A stretch of 64,000 bases of DNA. Origin: Sipunculus nudus. Lineage: Eukaryota; Annelida; Sipuncula; Golfingiida; Sipunculidae. Position numbers and translations under genes: made by a program. The DNA lies in the NCBI GenBank assembly GCA_026874595.1, contig CM049316.1:72321176-72385175 (forward strand), in the 5' to 3' direction. Below the pieces are notes generated by a model, which had not been told where the DNA came from, made no database searches, and worked only from the letters and a program-made list of their open reading frames with translations. Below, piece after piece: positions 37,503-49,865 of this stretch (positions are counted from its first letter, which is position 1; each line of letters opens with the position of its first letter).

Positions 37503-37617
37503 CTTGTAGACCAGGGCGTGTCGTCGGCAGACCGTGGTTTATCACAAATTCTGACTTTGCAGTATCGAAGGCTGAGTACAGCATTAGATAGGCCAACAGA
37601 CGCACCCTGAACGTCAT
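37503..37617 (-). CDS. GPCR gene, signal-peptide exon
   Basis: An ATG at 37,617 follows acceptor TTTATCTATCTTGACAG|AACC, so the exon itself begins at 37,621 and a 5' UTR exon is likely upstream. It encodes 38 residues plus one base and ends at donor CTACAAG|GTGAGA. The first 20 or so residues (MTFRVRLLAYLMLYSAFDTA) look like a cleavable signal peptide, followed by a short polar stretch. The exon leaves one base (G), which with AT at the start of the 36,202 exon gives an Asp codon and continues into the open ectodomain frame. The assignment to the receptor rests on strand, phase and the need for a start codon. It could belong to another gene. Confidence 0.5.
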
Positions 37618-38281
37618 GGTTCTGTCAAGATAGATAAAAATGACATTTATTAAAAATATGTTTTGATAAAAGTGGCTTGCACATTTGCTCCATAACAAGG
37701 ACATATGTTATATATGTGTAGATAGGACAACCCCCGAGGTAATACATGTTTTTCAAATTCAACATGTGCGTATAGTGGTGCGGCAGTGGGGCACAACCGT
37801 TTTCCCACATATGCAAATTGGCATGTAAGATTAAAGTTATCACATCTAGAACCCAGTTATGAAAATCCTAAATTTGTCACATTTACATGACCTTAAATAA
37901 AGACTAAGGGAATCTTAAATGAAATACGAATTTCATTTTTAAATATTGATATTGATATATATACGTTTTGCAGTTAAGGTGGGAATGTGTTTTATACAGA
38001 CATACGCACATTCATATATACATATAGACATGAGACACATTTTAACATACATACAAACCCTGACACATGCATAAAAACAAAGAAACTAGCAATATGTATT
38101 TTAAGGAATGCATGGCTCTACCTTAGTGTGGAAAGCTTCAAAACACATGTTTGTGTTCATTTATTCGGGCCATAGTCCCAGGTTCATTTGTGCAGAAACT
38201 CTCCCAAGTCGAGTTATTATTCACCTGTTCGCCGCTAATCACATTCATTCGTATATAACTAGATGTACATTGGTTCAAATC

Positions 38282-38333
38282 CCTGGAGGTCCTTCCTGGA
38301 GGTCCTTCCTGGATGTCCTTCCTGGAGGTCCTT
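38282..38333 (+). repeat. 13-bp tandem repeat
   Basis: Four copies of CCTGGAGGTCCTT, one with a single change (CCTGGATGTCCTT). Confidence 0.93.
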
Positions 38334-38929
38334 CCTGCTGCGTCTGTTGTCCGTGTCGGTGTCAGTCAGAAGATGTTGGTGTTCATGTCTGCTGCGACCG
38401 GTAGAGCGCAAATGACTTGTGTCCAAGTGGTTTCAGACCACCTACGGTTATATTTGGTCTATATTCTTTAGATATCGCTTTTTCCACATAAAAACAAAAC
38501 CACCTGGAAATACCTTAGCTTAATTGTATATGCAGGACAGGAATCTTGCGTAATACAGTATTAGGGTAAATGTTTTTGTTTAATCCTTCGCTTATGGGTG
38601 GTCAAAAATAAATTGATAAAATGTAAGTAAATTGATCATAAACCCGCATTTTTTTAAGAACAATGTTTGTATAGTGTCAATGCGGTAAGGATTTAGGCAT
38701 GCACGTTTGCCATGCAACTGATGAGAACAGCCTTATTGGAGAGAGAGGAGATGAGGTGTTTTGTACGCCAAGACACTGAATATATCGACATGCAACTAAG
38801 GCATGCATGATTGATGTAATGCGGGTTATCAATTAATTTACGCCATAACAAAAGCAGTGTTAATAGGCAGCTTTGGAGAGCATACTTCCAGAAAATGGGT
38901 TTTTAATAGTATTAAGACAATACTGAAGA

Positions 38930-39370
38930 GAGGGTACTTCCCTGGACACGGGCTTTACATTTATTGTGCACCGTGACGCCGCTAGTGTCAAGACAGAAAT
39001 GAGGATCGCGGTCTTTTTACGATACGGGCTCTAAATTTATTGTACTTTCTTGACACAGGTAGTATCAAGACAGAACTGATGATCGCGTACTTCCTAGGAC
39101 ACGGCATCAAATTTAATGTACGTTGTGACGCCGGTAGTGTCAGACAGAATTGAGGATAGCGTACTTCCTAAGAGGGTACTTCGAAGGACATGGGATCAAA
39201 TATATTCTACACCGTGACGCCTTTAGTGTCAGACAGAACTGAGAAGAGCTTACTTCTTAGGACACAGCCTCTAAATTCATTCTACGGTGTCAGGTTGGAA
39301 GTGTAAAGACAGGAATGAGGAGAACGTATTTCTGGAACAAGGGGTCTAAATTTATTGAACGATGTCCTTG
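38930..39370. repeat. Degenerate tandem repeat of about 80 bp
   Basis: Five to six diverged units. Each has variants of GTACTTCCTAGGACACGG, TCTAAATTTATTGTAC, GTGACGCCGGTAGTGTCA and AGACAGAACTGAGGATCGC in the same order. Unit starts are near 38,934, 39,013, 39,087, 39,176, 39,251 and 39,328. Confidence 0.85.
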
Positions 39371-39842
39371 TCAGAATCCTAACTACGACAAATAAACTGG
39401 CCGACGGGGAAGCTTATGTCTTGTTTTCTCTTTCGTGAATGTTGGTAGTAACTTCAATGTCTATACATATCAAGTGTTCCAGGGACTATTCTGATGCTAT
39501 CTGAATTGTTGAGTGATCACTGAGTCGCCTTATTCCAACTTCAAAACACCAATATTAGGTAATTTGCATTGTTCCAACGTTTTTGAACGGACTTCCTCAC
39601 CCTCCTAACTACATTTATACCTACGCCACCAGTGTTTGTAGAAACCCTGCAGTATTACGGGCTGTAGCTTCCAAATACCACACGACAGAATCATACTCCT
39701 GTGTGTCCGATTCTGCGAAGTATGAACCTTTGAAAACGCGTTGACCTTTGACCCTTATTTATACCCTAAGACAACAGGATAGTTATTTTTTTCGTATCTC
39801 TTGGTAGCAGCTTTTTATCTGTAACGGAGCCCCTTAGTACTT

Positions 39843-39960
39843 AGGGCTGTATCAATATATCGATATATCGATACATATCGTCGACACGTCGACACGGTAA
39901 CCGATCGTCGTATCGAGGAATTTCTAAACTATAATCTAAGCTTTTTTTATGTATGCCTAA
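39843..39960 (+). repeat. ATCGATA-rich element end, related to 24.65 kb
   Basis: GGGCTGTATCAATATATCGA and ATATCGATACATATCG resemble the left end of the 24,645 element. The next block (AAACTATAATCTAAG then a T-rich run) also parallels the sequence after that end (24,780-24,810). Only one end is seen. Confidence 0.45.
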
Positions 39961-40374
39961 GCTATTTTTAATTTGTTATGTTCGCCTTTAAACCGTAAAT
40001 CAGATGACATTTATGGTCGTATGGTCAATCGGATGGGGTATTTATGTACACTTGCGGTGCTTCAAAGACAAGCCGACAAGTGAAACTAGTGCTCAAAATC
40101 CTAGGTGGAAAATCCAGTGCTACATTAAGGGGAAATATGTGATTAAAGGATTAACAATCCAAAAAGAACAAGAAAAACTGTATTTACATGGAGTAAAAAC
40201 TGTTTATCTTCCAAATAAAATAACAACACACGTAGATGTTTACATTGGTTATTTTGGAATATTCTACCCACTGGTAGCTTTCATAAGGGGGTAGGGGTGT
40301 GTAAGTGCTTATTTCTCGCTTATTATTTGATAATCTTACTTCAAGTATAGGATATTGTATTTGCAAATATTCGG

Positions 40375-40464
40375 GAACGCCGGACATGAGCCCAGCCGTC
40401 GTGGGTTCGAATCCCGGATCGGCCAGGTATTTTGCCCTGAACAATTTGTATTCGTAACAAAATG
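40375..40464 (+). repeat. tRNA-like / LTR-end-like repeat, copy 1
   Basis: Contains CGCCGGACATG, a tRNA T-arm/box B-like GTGGGTTCGAATCCC, GATCGGCC and AACAATTTGTATTCGTAACA. Just after it comes AAATGGGGGCTCGTCC (40,459-40,474), which resembles the start of a tRNA-Pro primer-binding site, as found right after many 5' LTRs. It may therefore be an LTR end plus PBS of a decayed LTR retrotransposon, or a tRNA-derived SINE. Confidence 0.5.
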
Positions 40465-40653
40465 GGGGCTCGTCCAACGTGACGGTAAATCGTTGTGGCC
40501 CAGGGAATAAGCTCACCAAAGTGTGAGTCCAGGGATAATTAGTCTTGTTTTGATAGCATTACGCTCTTAAGAAGGGATGTGTTACGGGGTGATTTACAAG
40601 CGGACCGAACTGTCTCCCTAGTGAAGCTTGCTTTTCTATCGAAGCGATTGGTA

Positions 40654-40735
40654 CGCCGGACATGTGTGCCACCGACATGGGTTCGAATCCAAGATCGGCC
40701 CGATATTTTTCCCTTAACAATTTGTATTCGTAACA
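40654..40735 (+). repeat. tRNA-like / LTR-end-like repeat, copy 2
   Basis: Direct repeat of copy 1, about 280 bp downstream, with CGCCGGACATG, GGGTTCGAATCC, GATCGGCC and AACAATTTGTATTCGTAACA in the same order. No PBS-like sequence follows this copy. Confidence 0.6.
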
Positions 40736-43464
40736 GCATGTGTGATGTGAATTATATTTATGGTACCCTTTGTTTATAACGTGTTTGAGGTGTTATGTGT
40801 TCCTCTCTCGATATTCCTCACCTTTAAGCTTCTCTGATTCCATAAGTAGTCATTCGTTTGAAACTGAATATGTGATCACTCGTAAACATTCAGAACATTT
40901 TGAATGTATAAGTATATGATGATATTAAACATTCTCAATGAGTAAGCACGGACCCGTTGTGTGCTTACCTTTCAGAAATGTTATGAAGATGGTTTCCTCA
41001 TGAAGGAAGACTTAACAACCAGATAATTCATTTTCTTTTGGATTCCTCAAAAGTCTACGCCAAGTACATCAGGTCCATACGCAAATGAAAGTAGTGTTGT
41101 CACCTCTCGATTTTCAGACAAGGTTTGCAAGTTTATCTTATTCTTAAAATGAGTAAATCTATTTGTACGTTATATTTTTTTATGGGAGTAGGTTTGTTTT
41201 TCTCTTTAAAGTATATAGTTTGGTGGCTCAAGTGAATGTTTTCTGTCGCCCCCTCATGGGTTCCTAAGCTTTATGTTTTGTTTGTGGATTAATAAATTAA
41301 GGGCATAAAAGAGGGCAATAACAACTTGTGTTACATTGTGCCATCATAAGACAAACCTAAAAATGAGGTTCTAATATGAATGTGCCTCACTGACTTGTAC
41401 ATATCTTGTCAATTCTTTTATTGTTTAAGTATAAATTTGTATAAAATGTATATAAATAACACTTGGAGAACACAATTCTCTGCCATTTACCAGGAGTACC
41501 AGTGATGGAACCATGTTAGGATCCTGATCAAACTTGGTATGTGGTCCATAAACAAAGGAACTATATTATTTCAAGCTGTGAGTAATCAATCATCTTCCAA
41601 CCCCATGCTTGCTTCACAGGAGAGCTCAGGCTGCTAGATTGCAAGTGGCTAAAATAGGTCCTAAATGTGTACGCGAGCAGGGCAATTCCTCCTTGTTAGA
41701 AAATGTGTACTGTTCTCCTTGAACTATTAAACGGCGACGGTTTCTAGGTGTCCTGGGACAAAAAATGTATTGCCTTATCTCATAAAAGCGATTATTCCTT
41801 CAAACATAACAATTTTAAGTTGATCCAAGTTACCTACAATATCTAATATATAGTTTTAATTGGCGTTATCCTATCCCTCCAAGAATGTAATCAAAATATG
41901 TTCATAATTTTTAAGTGAAGTTGTTAAAGGTTACATTTTCTCAATCCAACTCTGGACAAACCATATTCTTTCTGACAGACGTAAAATAAAAATATACCCT
42001 CGGCATTTCATGGAGAAGAGGCTGAATAGGTACTTGACAACAAACGTCATTCAAGTGTAATATGGTGAGTCTCTAATAATAAAATAATATCAATGTCATG
42101 GAAGGAACATGTAGATCAGACACCGACCACTGTGACACTCTCAATCTGGTACAAAGATCGACCTGAGAGACTAAATGCAGTATCAGTACTGCTAGATAAA
42201 TCTTTATATCCAGCAAACCTTAATATTAGGTAAAAAAAGTGTCCCCTTTGAAAACAATAAACATTCGAATCTTTTTTTGCATGTTATAATCTGTCACATT
42301 CAGCTGAAAGTCCTAACCCGTTGGTCACATTTTACTGGTCCAGCGGTTAAACTCCCATATTTGGAGGAATTGTGCAAAAAATTAAAGAAATACGAAAGTT
42401 GGCAAAAATGTTTTATGGAGCTTGATGATAATTTTAGATATAAGGCAAAGCTGAACAAAAAATCTCGAAAAAAAAATCAAGAATACGCCAAGATGGCCGA
42501 CAGATTAGAAAATGTCAATAACTTGAGTTGCAGGTACTCCATGTTTCAGGGGCTCAGAAATTCAAATGTTTAGGTTCCAAACTATTCCGGGTACTCATAA
42601 GCTTCTTTTTTTATGAAAGATTTGGTAATATTCCCATAAGTCCAATGGTCAAGCTGCATATTGAGAAGAATTGTGCATAAGATGAGGGAAGAAAGAATTT
42701 AATAATAACTGTCTAGTCCATACTCTATATGTTCAGATATAGGGCCGGGCAAAATTATAATTTGTAAGGGGTTCAGGTCAGTATAAAGTATCTGTGAATG
42801 CAGTCTGATGTTGTTCGTATCAGAATTGTGCTCAAAGGGCCCATTTTTGTCAGCAAACGAGAAGGAAAACGTGTTTGTTGATTACCGAGCTAAAAATTAT
42901 TACATATGTTAATATTAATTTTTTGAAAACTATATGTATCTTTCAATGTAATTTAAAGGACAATTGATTGATAAAACGCTCGGTTCTCTCAACCGGCGAC
43001 CAAGTTCCTATCCCCGATGTTGCTATGAGATTGGGTAGTATTGGTTCGTACAGGGTCGGCGAATTTCTTCGTGTCGTCTGCTTCTATCCACCCCTTCGCC
43101 ATGCGAGATATGGGAAGTTTCTTGTAGTAATAAATAAAACCAGTTGTACAATGTTAACGAAATTTTATTTGTATAGATGTTAATGGCTCCTTTGCAGTGG
43201 GGTGATGGTGCAGCTTCCAGACCCTTTGCTTGCATGAAGACAGAATCAGTATATACATGTATTTAGAGACTCACAACATTATACTCCATGCTACACTTTC
43301 TTTTAAAAGGGTTGACTTGGGCCGAGTAGTATCACTTTCTATTGAATTAGAATGAGGTTATCGATATAAAGACGATGGTATGTTATTAGAAAGAAGCCAT
43401 AACCTATAGTTAAGACAGAGCAAATCTCTCTGTTTGTGATGAGATTTCCCCATTGATATTGAGA
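40736..43464. other. Intergenic stretch, no gene recognised
   Basis: AT-rich. The longest frame (42,277-42,573, plus strand, 98 codons, Lys-rich centre) begins at a non-ATG start, lacks splice context and matches nothing I know. Confidence 0.45.
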
Positions 43465-43528
43465 CATCAACGGGGTTCGAACTGGTGACCTACAACTCCG
43501 ACGTCCAACGCCTTTACCACGAGGCGAC
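43465..43528 (-). repeat. tRNA-derived SINE-like sequence
   Basis: The minus strand has GTCGCCTCGTGGTAAAGGCG (box A-like), then AGTTCGAACCC (box B-like) about 30 bp later, in tRNA order. The T stem has two mismatches, so it is not a functional tRNA. The SINE family is not recognised. Confidence 0.4.
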
Positions 43529-44727
43529 GTTCTATCCCCGTACACGTTATCTGTGTACTGAGGTAACGATGCATGATAGTATCTGAAATCTTGTAAAAAC
43601 TTGTGCAGTTACTTTTTACCTGCTACTTTAGTAATATGGTTGATGATCATTTCAAATAAACTAACATTGACTTTACATCTCCCGTTGTTGTAATATAATA
43701 GTCCGTTTGTTTACAGAATGAACCAGTTTTTTTATAAATAATTATTAGAAAGTAGAAATATTTGTTCCATTTATTGAAATGTCATATCAAAATGAAAATA
43801 TTCAGGCATATGTTATAAAAAATTGCTAGAAATATTACAAAAAAATCATGTAAAAAACAAATAATAATATTCAGAAATAGTCTATTCTGATTAATGTTTA
43901 TTCACTTGATGAGACAAGTTATATTGAATACAAGCTTCCAAAGCATTTTGCGTTGGGGTATTAAACCGACATAAAGGGAAAGTGTAACTGTACAATGGCT
44001 GAGAGAGTACTGAAGTTGAAAGCAGTGTTACCATCACCAATTCAGTAGACGAAACTCAAACCAAACTTTGTTCTGAATTTTAGTATCTTGCGCCTTGCTC
44101 TTTTATTCTCTTAGCATCCTTTCTTTAAAGATCAGCTGGCATTAACTCTGGCAGCACCATCCCATATATGTGGAGAATATTTATTCAACCATATTTGCAT
44201 GCACTACATGAGTCTACAAACGTGCATTATGTTAGCAAATTAAAGTATTTTGTTGACACCAGCGCATTATGCATTTTACTGACACGTGTTTCACCACATA
44301 AAAAATAGTAATCTTCGAAAGGTATCTACATGAGTGTTGATTATTTCATCCATGCTTGAACATTTTATAAAGGCAGCATACAGCAACATGTTGTGCACCT
44401 CAAATATGTATTGATTCTGTTTTCATGTCAGCATTCAGCCTGAAAGCAATCTCCGCATCGAAAGAAGCTCAAAATCTTAGACCAAACAAGTATGAGTATT
44501 GATCATAATTAAAAAATATACCGTTTGTTGATTTGTAAAAATAATTCGTACATTGGTCTGTATCCAGCCACGGACGCATTCGTTCTAGTTAAAAAGTCAT
44601 AAGCAAGATACATTTGATATTATATGGGTTGTCTGATTTATTTTAATTGTTTATATAGCTGGATTGTACAGTTATTGATAAATACAACTACAAGTCACTC
44701 TCCACCACTCGGATGGTGGCGTGCGGT

Positions 44728-44763
<36 letters not shown>

Positions 44764-44774
44764 ATATATATATA

Positions 44775-44836
<62 letters not shown>

Positions 44837-46980
44837 GGGTAGATGAAATTGGACAATAAGGAGAAATCCACCCTCCTTGGACGGGCCTTTACAATCCGCA
44901 CTAATGGGAACGATGTTGATTAAACCCTGGGCTCTAGCGGAGATTACATTAAACAGACTTAGGGCTCAAACACTTTAAAACATCAATACGTATATTCAAT
45001 GTAAGGACAGTTTGATTTATGCCTTTGATATGCCTTTCGGCCAGTTGCACTAACAGAGATTTATGAAAATGCAGATCCTAAAATCTAATTATTTTTATGT
45101 AGATTTCAAATATTCTATCTATTGATGTTTACGGACATACCTATTTCAACCCTAATTTTATTCCAGATCTTTACAAATACGATTCTTTTACCCATCACCC
45201 CTTCAAAAAATTACATGTATGAGCAAGCTTATACAAAGGAAGAAAGGTAGAAAGCGTACAATTCTAGCAGGCAAATGCATGACAAATCAGACAGACCTTA
45301 GCCAGCAAATGATACTTCCATTTGACTACAGACACAATGTATGAGACTACTCTGCAGAACTCAGCATGTATTGTTTGCTGCTTAAAGTGCTAGTAAGCAA
45401 AGGCAAATTAAACACAATTTCAATATAGTGTCAGAGTCATTTAACATATTTGAAACGACCCCAAAACATAAAAGTGGGCAATTGCAAAGCAGTCTAGGAC
45501 AAATATAACCGGATGGATCTATATCTAATAATTCGGTGGCCAAGATAGCCGCGATCTTTGATTTTGATAAAGGAGGTGTGAATTCCGCTTGCCAACATAT
45601 CTGAAAATATCGAGTATGGTTTAAACAGCTATTATGCCAAGTTTCATTCTTTTTTTTTTACTTTTGGCACAGTTCTTCTCTTAACAGCTAGACTATAAGA
45701 CCTATATGAATTACAACCTAGCAGTTATTACATGTATTATTCCATAGCATCAAAACTAACCATCGACCGAGGTGCCACACCTTTAATTAAAACACCTTTT
45801 AAGTACGCACCTTTGATTACAATCAAAAATAACTTTATTGTAGAAAACAATAGCAATGTCTTAACTCCTTTTTATATTATATCCTTTTTAATGACTGTTA
45901 TTGTTTAATTAAGTTTTTATCTTTTAAGTATAGCTTTAAGCTTACTGAGGCTCCAGGCCAATATTAGGGTGCCGTACCAATATTCTCTTGGATTTCCGAG
46001 AGCACGGTTTCCCACGTTCTGTTGTTCCGGTAACTTAATTATACACTCCAAGGGGGTGTGCATGGTACTTAACGTGTCAAATATATATAGCAGCAGCGGT
46101 CGTCCGATCTGCTGTCGACAGCACTCATTAACTGTCCCTTAAAGCCAATGAGAATATGTTTATCCTCGTAGTGAGGTTAAGTAAAACAATCGGGCGGTCT
46201 GGAAAATACTCCAGTTCACCGGGAGCTGAAGTTAAGATCAGGTCGGTGAAAGCCCCAACAGAGTAGACCTAAGTTCAGTGCATGGTATAGTTATAATGCT
46301 TGAAAAAGAGAACAATTAATCGTCACATTTAAAGACCAGGGGGCTCATCAGAAGTTTGTACTGCCTGAAATAGAACTATGAACTGTAACGAACAAAACAA
46401 CTAATAAAGTTGATGTTTTTTTATCCTTAAAGACTGTTCGTATATATTCTTCCGTCGCCGAGCACTAGGCTCTAGTTATTAACAAACATTAGACAAAATC
46501 GAGCCATTGGAGGAAGCGGCGGACGACTCTTACCATCCATTTAGGAGTAACATTATCCATACAAAACCACCCAGGGGTCTCATCTGAACTTGGAAGACTT
46601 TTTTATCAGTACATTTTTCATTTCCATCAAAGTAATCCATAATTATAATACCTTTGATATTTTGCATCATACCAGCACACCTGACGACGTAATAGAAATC
46701 AATTTTATACATACAAACCAGACACATTGACCACACGTTGTTGACAACCTAAAACATTTGGCTTGGAACTTTGAACTTGCTTGAAACCTTTAAAGAATAT
46801 TTTCATGGTATCCTAAATTAACCATCGAGCGAGATGCCACACCCAAAATACCTTTAAACATGCCCTTTTTATTACCATCAACGATTTCTGTATATCCAAG
46901 ACCTTTGATGATATATTTATGAGTATCTCCGCCGGGTCATACCTTAAATCGACGGATCCTTCTGAAAACTTTTCATAACC
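43529..46980. other. Intergenic stretch with diverged duplicated blocks
   Basis: No gene is recognised. Blocks at 45,758-45,830 and 46,819-46,890 share AACCATCGACCGAGGTGCCA (second copy AACCATCGAGCGAGATGCCA), a run of ACACC and ACCTTT motifs, and a Pyr-rich ATTACAATCAA/ATTACCATCAA end. They are probably old copies of one repeat. (TA)n lies at 44,730. Confidence 0.45.
44730..44833. repeat. (TA)n microsatellite, interrupted
   Basis: About 50 TA units with two short interruptions (GTA and a TT junction). Confidence 0.95.
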
Positions 46981-47040
46981 ATCAGAGTCCTCCTTTCCTA
47001 CAACATCTCTTTCCTCACACCGACTAACCTGAAGACAACG

Positions 47041-47042
<2 letters not shown>

Positions 47043-47132
<90 letters not shown>
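47043..47132. repeat. (TA)n microsatellite
   Basis: About 44 TA units with one TT phase change near 47,096. Confidence 0.95.
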
Positions 47133-47136
<4 letters not shown>

Positions 47137-48480
47137 CTTGAGACCAGATTCGAATACCTCACACTTAACCTGATCCGCTTATTCATTTCTGAACAGGAAA
47201 TAATACCCGTTGACTGGCAAGTTATTTCTCACCCCCCACTGTTACCATACTCGTCATCAAATGATAGTTCAAACAGACTTGCAAAAACATGCAAAAAACC
47301 TAGGTTACCTTACTCTTGTACCTGTATGCACAGTGTCAGTGTTTTGTTATTGATTTTATCATTTTGCTTGCTGTTACTGGGCGGTAACTTAGACTGACAA
47401 GGTTTACCGTCAAATATACCATTCTACTCTCAAAATTAGACATATTCTACGTGAGCAAATATTTATGGATCTACAAAATGACTGCATTATTGAGTTGAAT
47501 GTATTTCTAAGCCAGGCATGCCAAATATATTAAATCGATTGAGGTTTCAAACTCCACCGAGGGTCGTTACCACTTATACCCCTTATTGTTACATCTTTAC
47601 ATTAAATGATTGTGATACTGTCGATGATGAATATTAGAAAATGTCAAACCAGGTGATTTATTACCATAACTGGAGAGAACTACGTAAGGAACAGGCATAA
47701 ATAAATGGCACTGTCTATGTTATATGTTGACTCTTTATCGACTAGACAAAAGCAAAAACATCAGAACAGCTGGTGCCACATACACGATAGGATGAACAGA
47801 CCTGTTGAATATGTTACATTGAAGGACACAAGTGTCCTACTAATTATAATATTGTGTAGAAAATGTATATATGTTACTCTCATTGCAAACTTTATACTTT
47901 AAATCAAAGTAGGCCGAGAAATTCCGCATTTATATCAAGTTAAGCTTTGATAGCACAAGGCTACGTATAATCAGTACTTTTATTAGTTTTGAATCATATT
48001 TTGGATAAATTTTGTTAATTTTCTAAATGATACTTCAGGAGATGATCTTACAAGCTAAGACTGAGTTCCCACCAGTAGTCAACCATTATATATTAGCGAA
48101 TATTTATGCACATAAAAGAAACAATAACAGGTTTTATATTTCTATTTTACATGATATTCAACCACAGTAAAGTGAAGAGCAGATCCTCATTGGGGGGGGG
48201 GGGGTTCGGGGTCAATTTCCCCAATCGTTATAGAGCGCAATTAAAAGGGTGGTGCATATGATTATTTGACAGAAACCAGTGTGTATCATGCTCCAGCTTA
48301 TTTGTTATTGGTCAAGGACATTCTACCAAATCGGTAGCATAAATTTTCAATTCCCTACATGTTTTCAATAAAAACTCCTCCATTCATTTGGAACTTTCTG
48401 CTGTTTAAGGTCTACAGTTTTTGCTTGTGCATGAACACGAATGACTGACTTGAAATAGGGATCTTGTTACAAGCATCTGT
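47133..48480. other. Intergenic stretch, no gene recognised
   Basis: AT-rich with a G12 run at 48,192. No coding or RNA feature is supported. Confidence 0.45.
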
Positions 48481-48626
48481 TTGTTATGCGCGGGATATTA
48501 CATAACTTGGCATGTGCTAGGCATTATGATTCGTGTTAGGCGCAAACCCTGTGCACTGCTATGGGAACCGCACTTGCTGAACTCTCGCAGAGTGTAAAGA
48601 CAGCGTGTTCGGTGTAGTCTAGAGGG

Positions 48627-48672
48627 TTCCAGAATCGAAGGTTCTAGGCTTCGAGGGAAAAAGCTATAAATA
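48627..48672 (+). promoter_or_regulatory. Heat-shock-element-like cluster with TATA box
   Basis: TTCCAGAATCGAAGGTTCTA contains alternating TTC and GAA units at 2-bp spacing (TTCnnGAA, GAAnnTTC), followed by a further TTC. TATAAATA lies at 48,665-48,672, about 20 bp further on. This is the layout of a heat-inducible pol II promoter. No coding exon is evident downstream, and the surrounding 48,480-48,870 could be a solo LTR carrying its own promoter, though I could not fix LTR ends or a target-site duplication. Confidence 0.4.
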
Positions 48673-49053
48673 GGGGCTGTGTTTAGGGCCTGCAGAGAGA
48701 ATAATACCAGCGGACACATAAGAGTTTAACTCTCTCGTCAGTTTTTTTTTTACCTTTCCGATATTTGCTGAACTTGCAGATATTCTATGGACTTTTACAG
48801 ACTTGATTGTCTTCAGTTTGCCTTTGTGTTTATTACCAGAACTTTACCTTTATATTACAACATATTGTTTTCGTGATTAAATAGGACTGTTCTCTGGGAA
48901 GATTTATTTGAACAATTCACAGGCAGCACCTCATTGGACACGGGCTGGCAAAATCTTACTGGACACAGGGTTGCGGCCCTTCTCTGGACTCCAGCGGACG
49001 TCACTTCTGGACAGAGGTGGTACACAGTGACACTTCCTATAGCCAATATGCTA

Positions 49054-49056
<3 letters not shown>

Positions 49057-49101
<45 letters not shown>
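49057..49101. repeat. (TA)n microsatellite
   Basis: About 22 TA units. Confidence 0.95.
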
Positions 49102-49104
<3 letters not shown>

Positions 49105-49336
49105 AATATATTATTTGTTAAAGAAAACGTATTCATTTAATCTGAAAATAACGAAAAAAAAGGATGCGTATCGCCAACACGTAATGAATATCGCTTCAAT
49201 TGTACCGCAATACATATTGTTCCTAAACAGGCTGACTGGTACACAGCCTTATCAGCAATACGTTTTAACTGTATCGTTATCGTTAATTTGTAGGAAGTCT
49301 TTATTATTTTTAGATTTTTTAAGATTATTTTTTTTT

Positions 49337-49778
49337 GGGTCCGTATTAGCTGTTTTTTTTATCCAGTTCTAAAGAATACGTAGTACTTCGTGTCATTCAC
49401 GCAGTGATACGCACTTGTCAATAGTTCCCAAGGTATCGCGGTTTGCCCCGACGTATGCCGAATATTTAACGTAGAGCTTACGATATACCATGATAGTACA
49501 TACCACGGTCTACGATTTGCTTCTAAGAGCTATGACCGACGAAGTTTGACCATTCTGCTTAGGTCCGTATTACCCGTTTCTTTATCCAGTTGTTAAGGTT
49601 TCGTAGTACTTCGTGGCATTCACGCAGTGATACGCACTTGTCAATAGTTCCCAAGGTATCGCGGTTTGCCCCAGCGTATGACGAATATTTAACGTAGAAC
49701 TTACGATATACCATTATAGTACATACCACGGTCTACGAGTTGCTTCTAAGAGTTATGACCGACGAAGTTTGACCATTC
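49337..49778. repeat. 224-bp tandem duplication
   Basis: Two copies, 49,337-49,555 and 49,561-49,778, period 223-224 bp, by eye over 90 percent identical. Shared blocks include GTAGTACTTCGTG, GATACGCACTTGTCAATAGT, CCCAAGGTATCGCGGTTTGC and GACCGACGAAGTTTGACCAT. Confidence 0.95.
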
Positions 49779-49865
49779 GTAGTGGCGGGCAATCAGTTTT
49801 GATTCGACTCATATCTAATATCGAGGGCTATGATCACTCAAGCTAAGCCAATATGCGGCACGTAA

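Larger units (their letters stand above)
37622..40374. other. Intergenic stretch with two tandem repeats
   Basis: Upstream of the signal-peptide exon, with no gene recognised. It holds the 13-bp array (38,282), the array of about 80 bp (38,930) and an ATCGATA-rich element end (39,843). Confidence 0.45.

Noticed and set aside
44624-44901. Tyr/Ile-rich open frames at (TA)n arrays (also at 9,188, 26,135, 32,089, 33,366, 46,998, 50,757, 52,977)
   Set aside because: They are TA microsatellites read as alternating Tyr and Ile codons; there is no independent coding evidence.
48482-48862. Solo LTR with exact TGT...ACA ends
   Set aside because: Possible ends can be picked, but the flanking five bases do not match and no internal LTR-element sequence is nearby, so boundaries are not supported.
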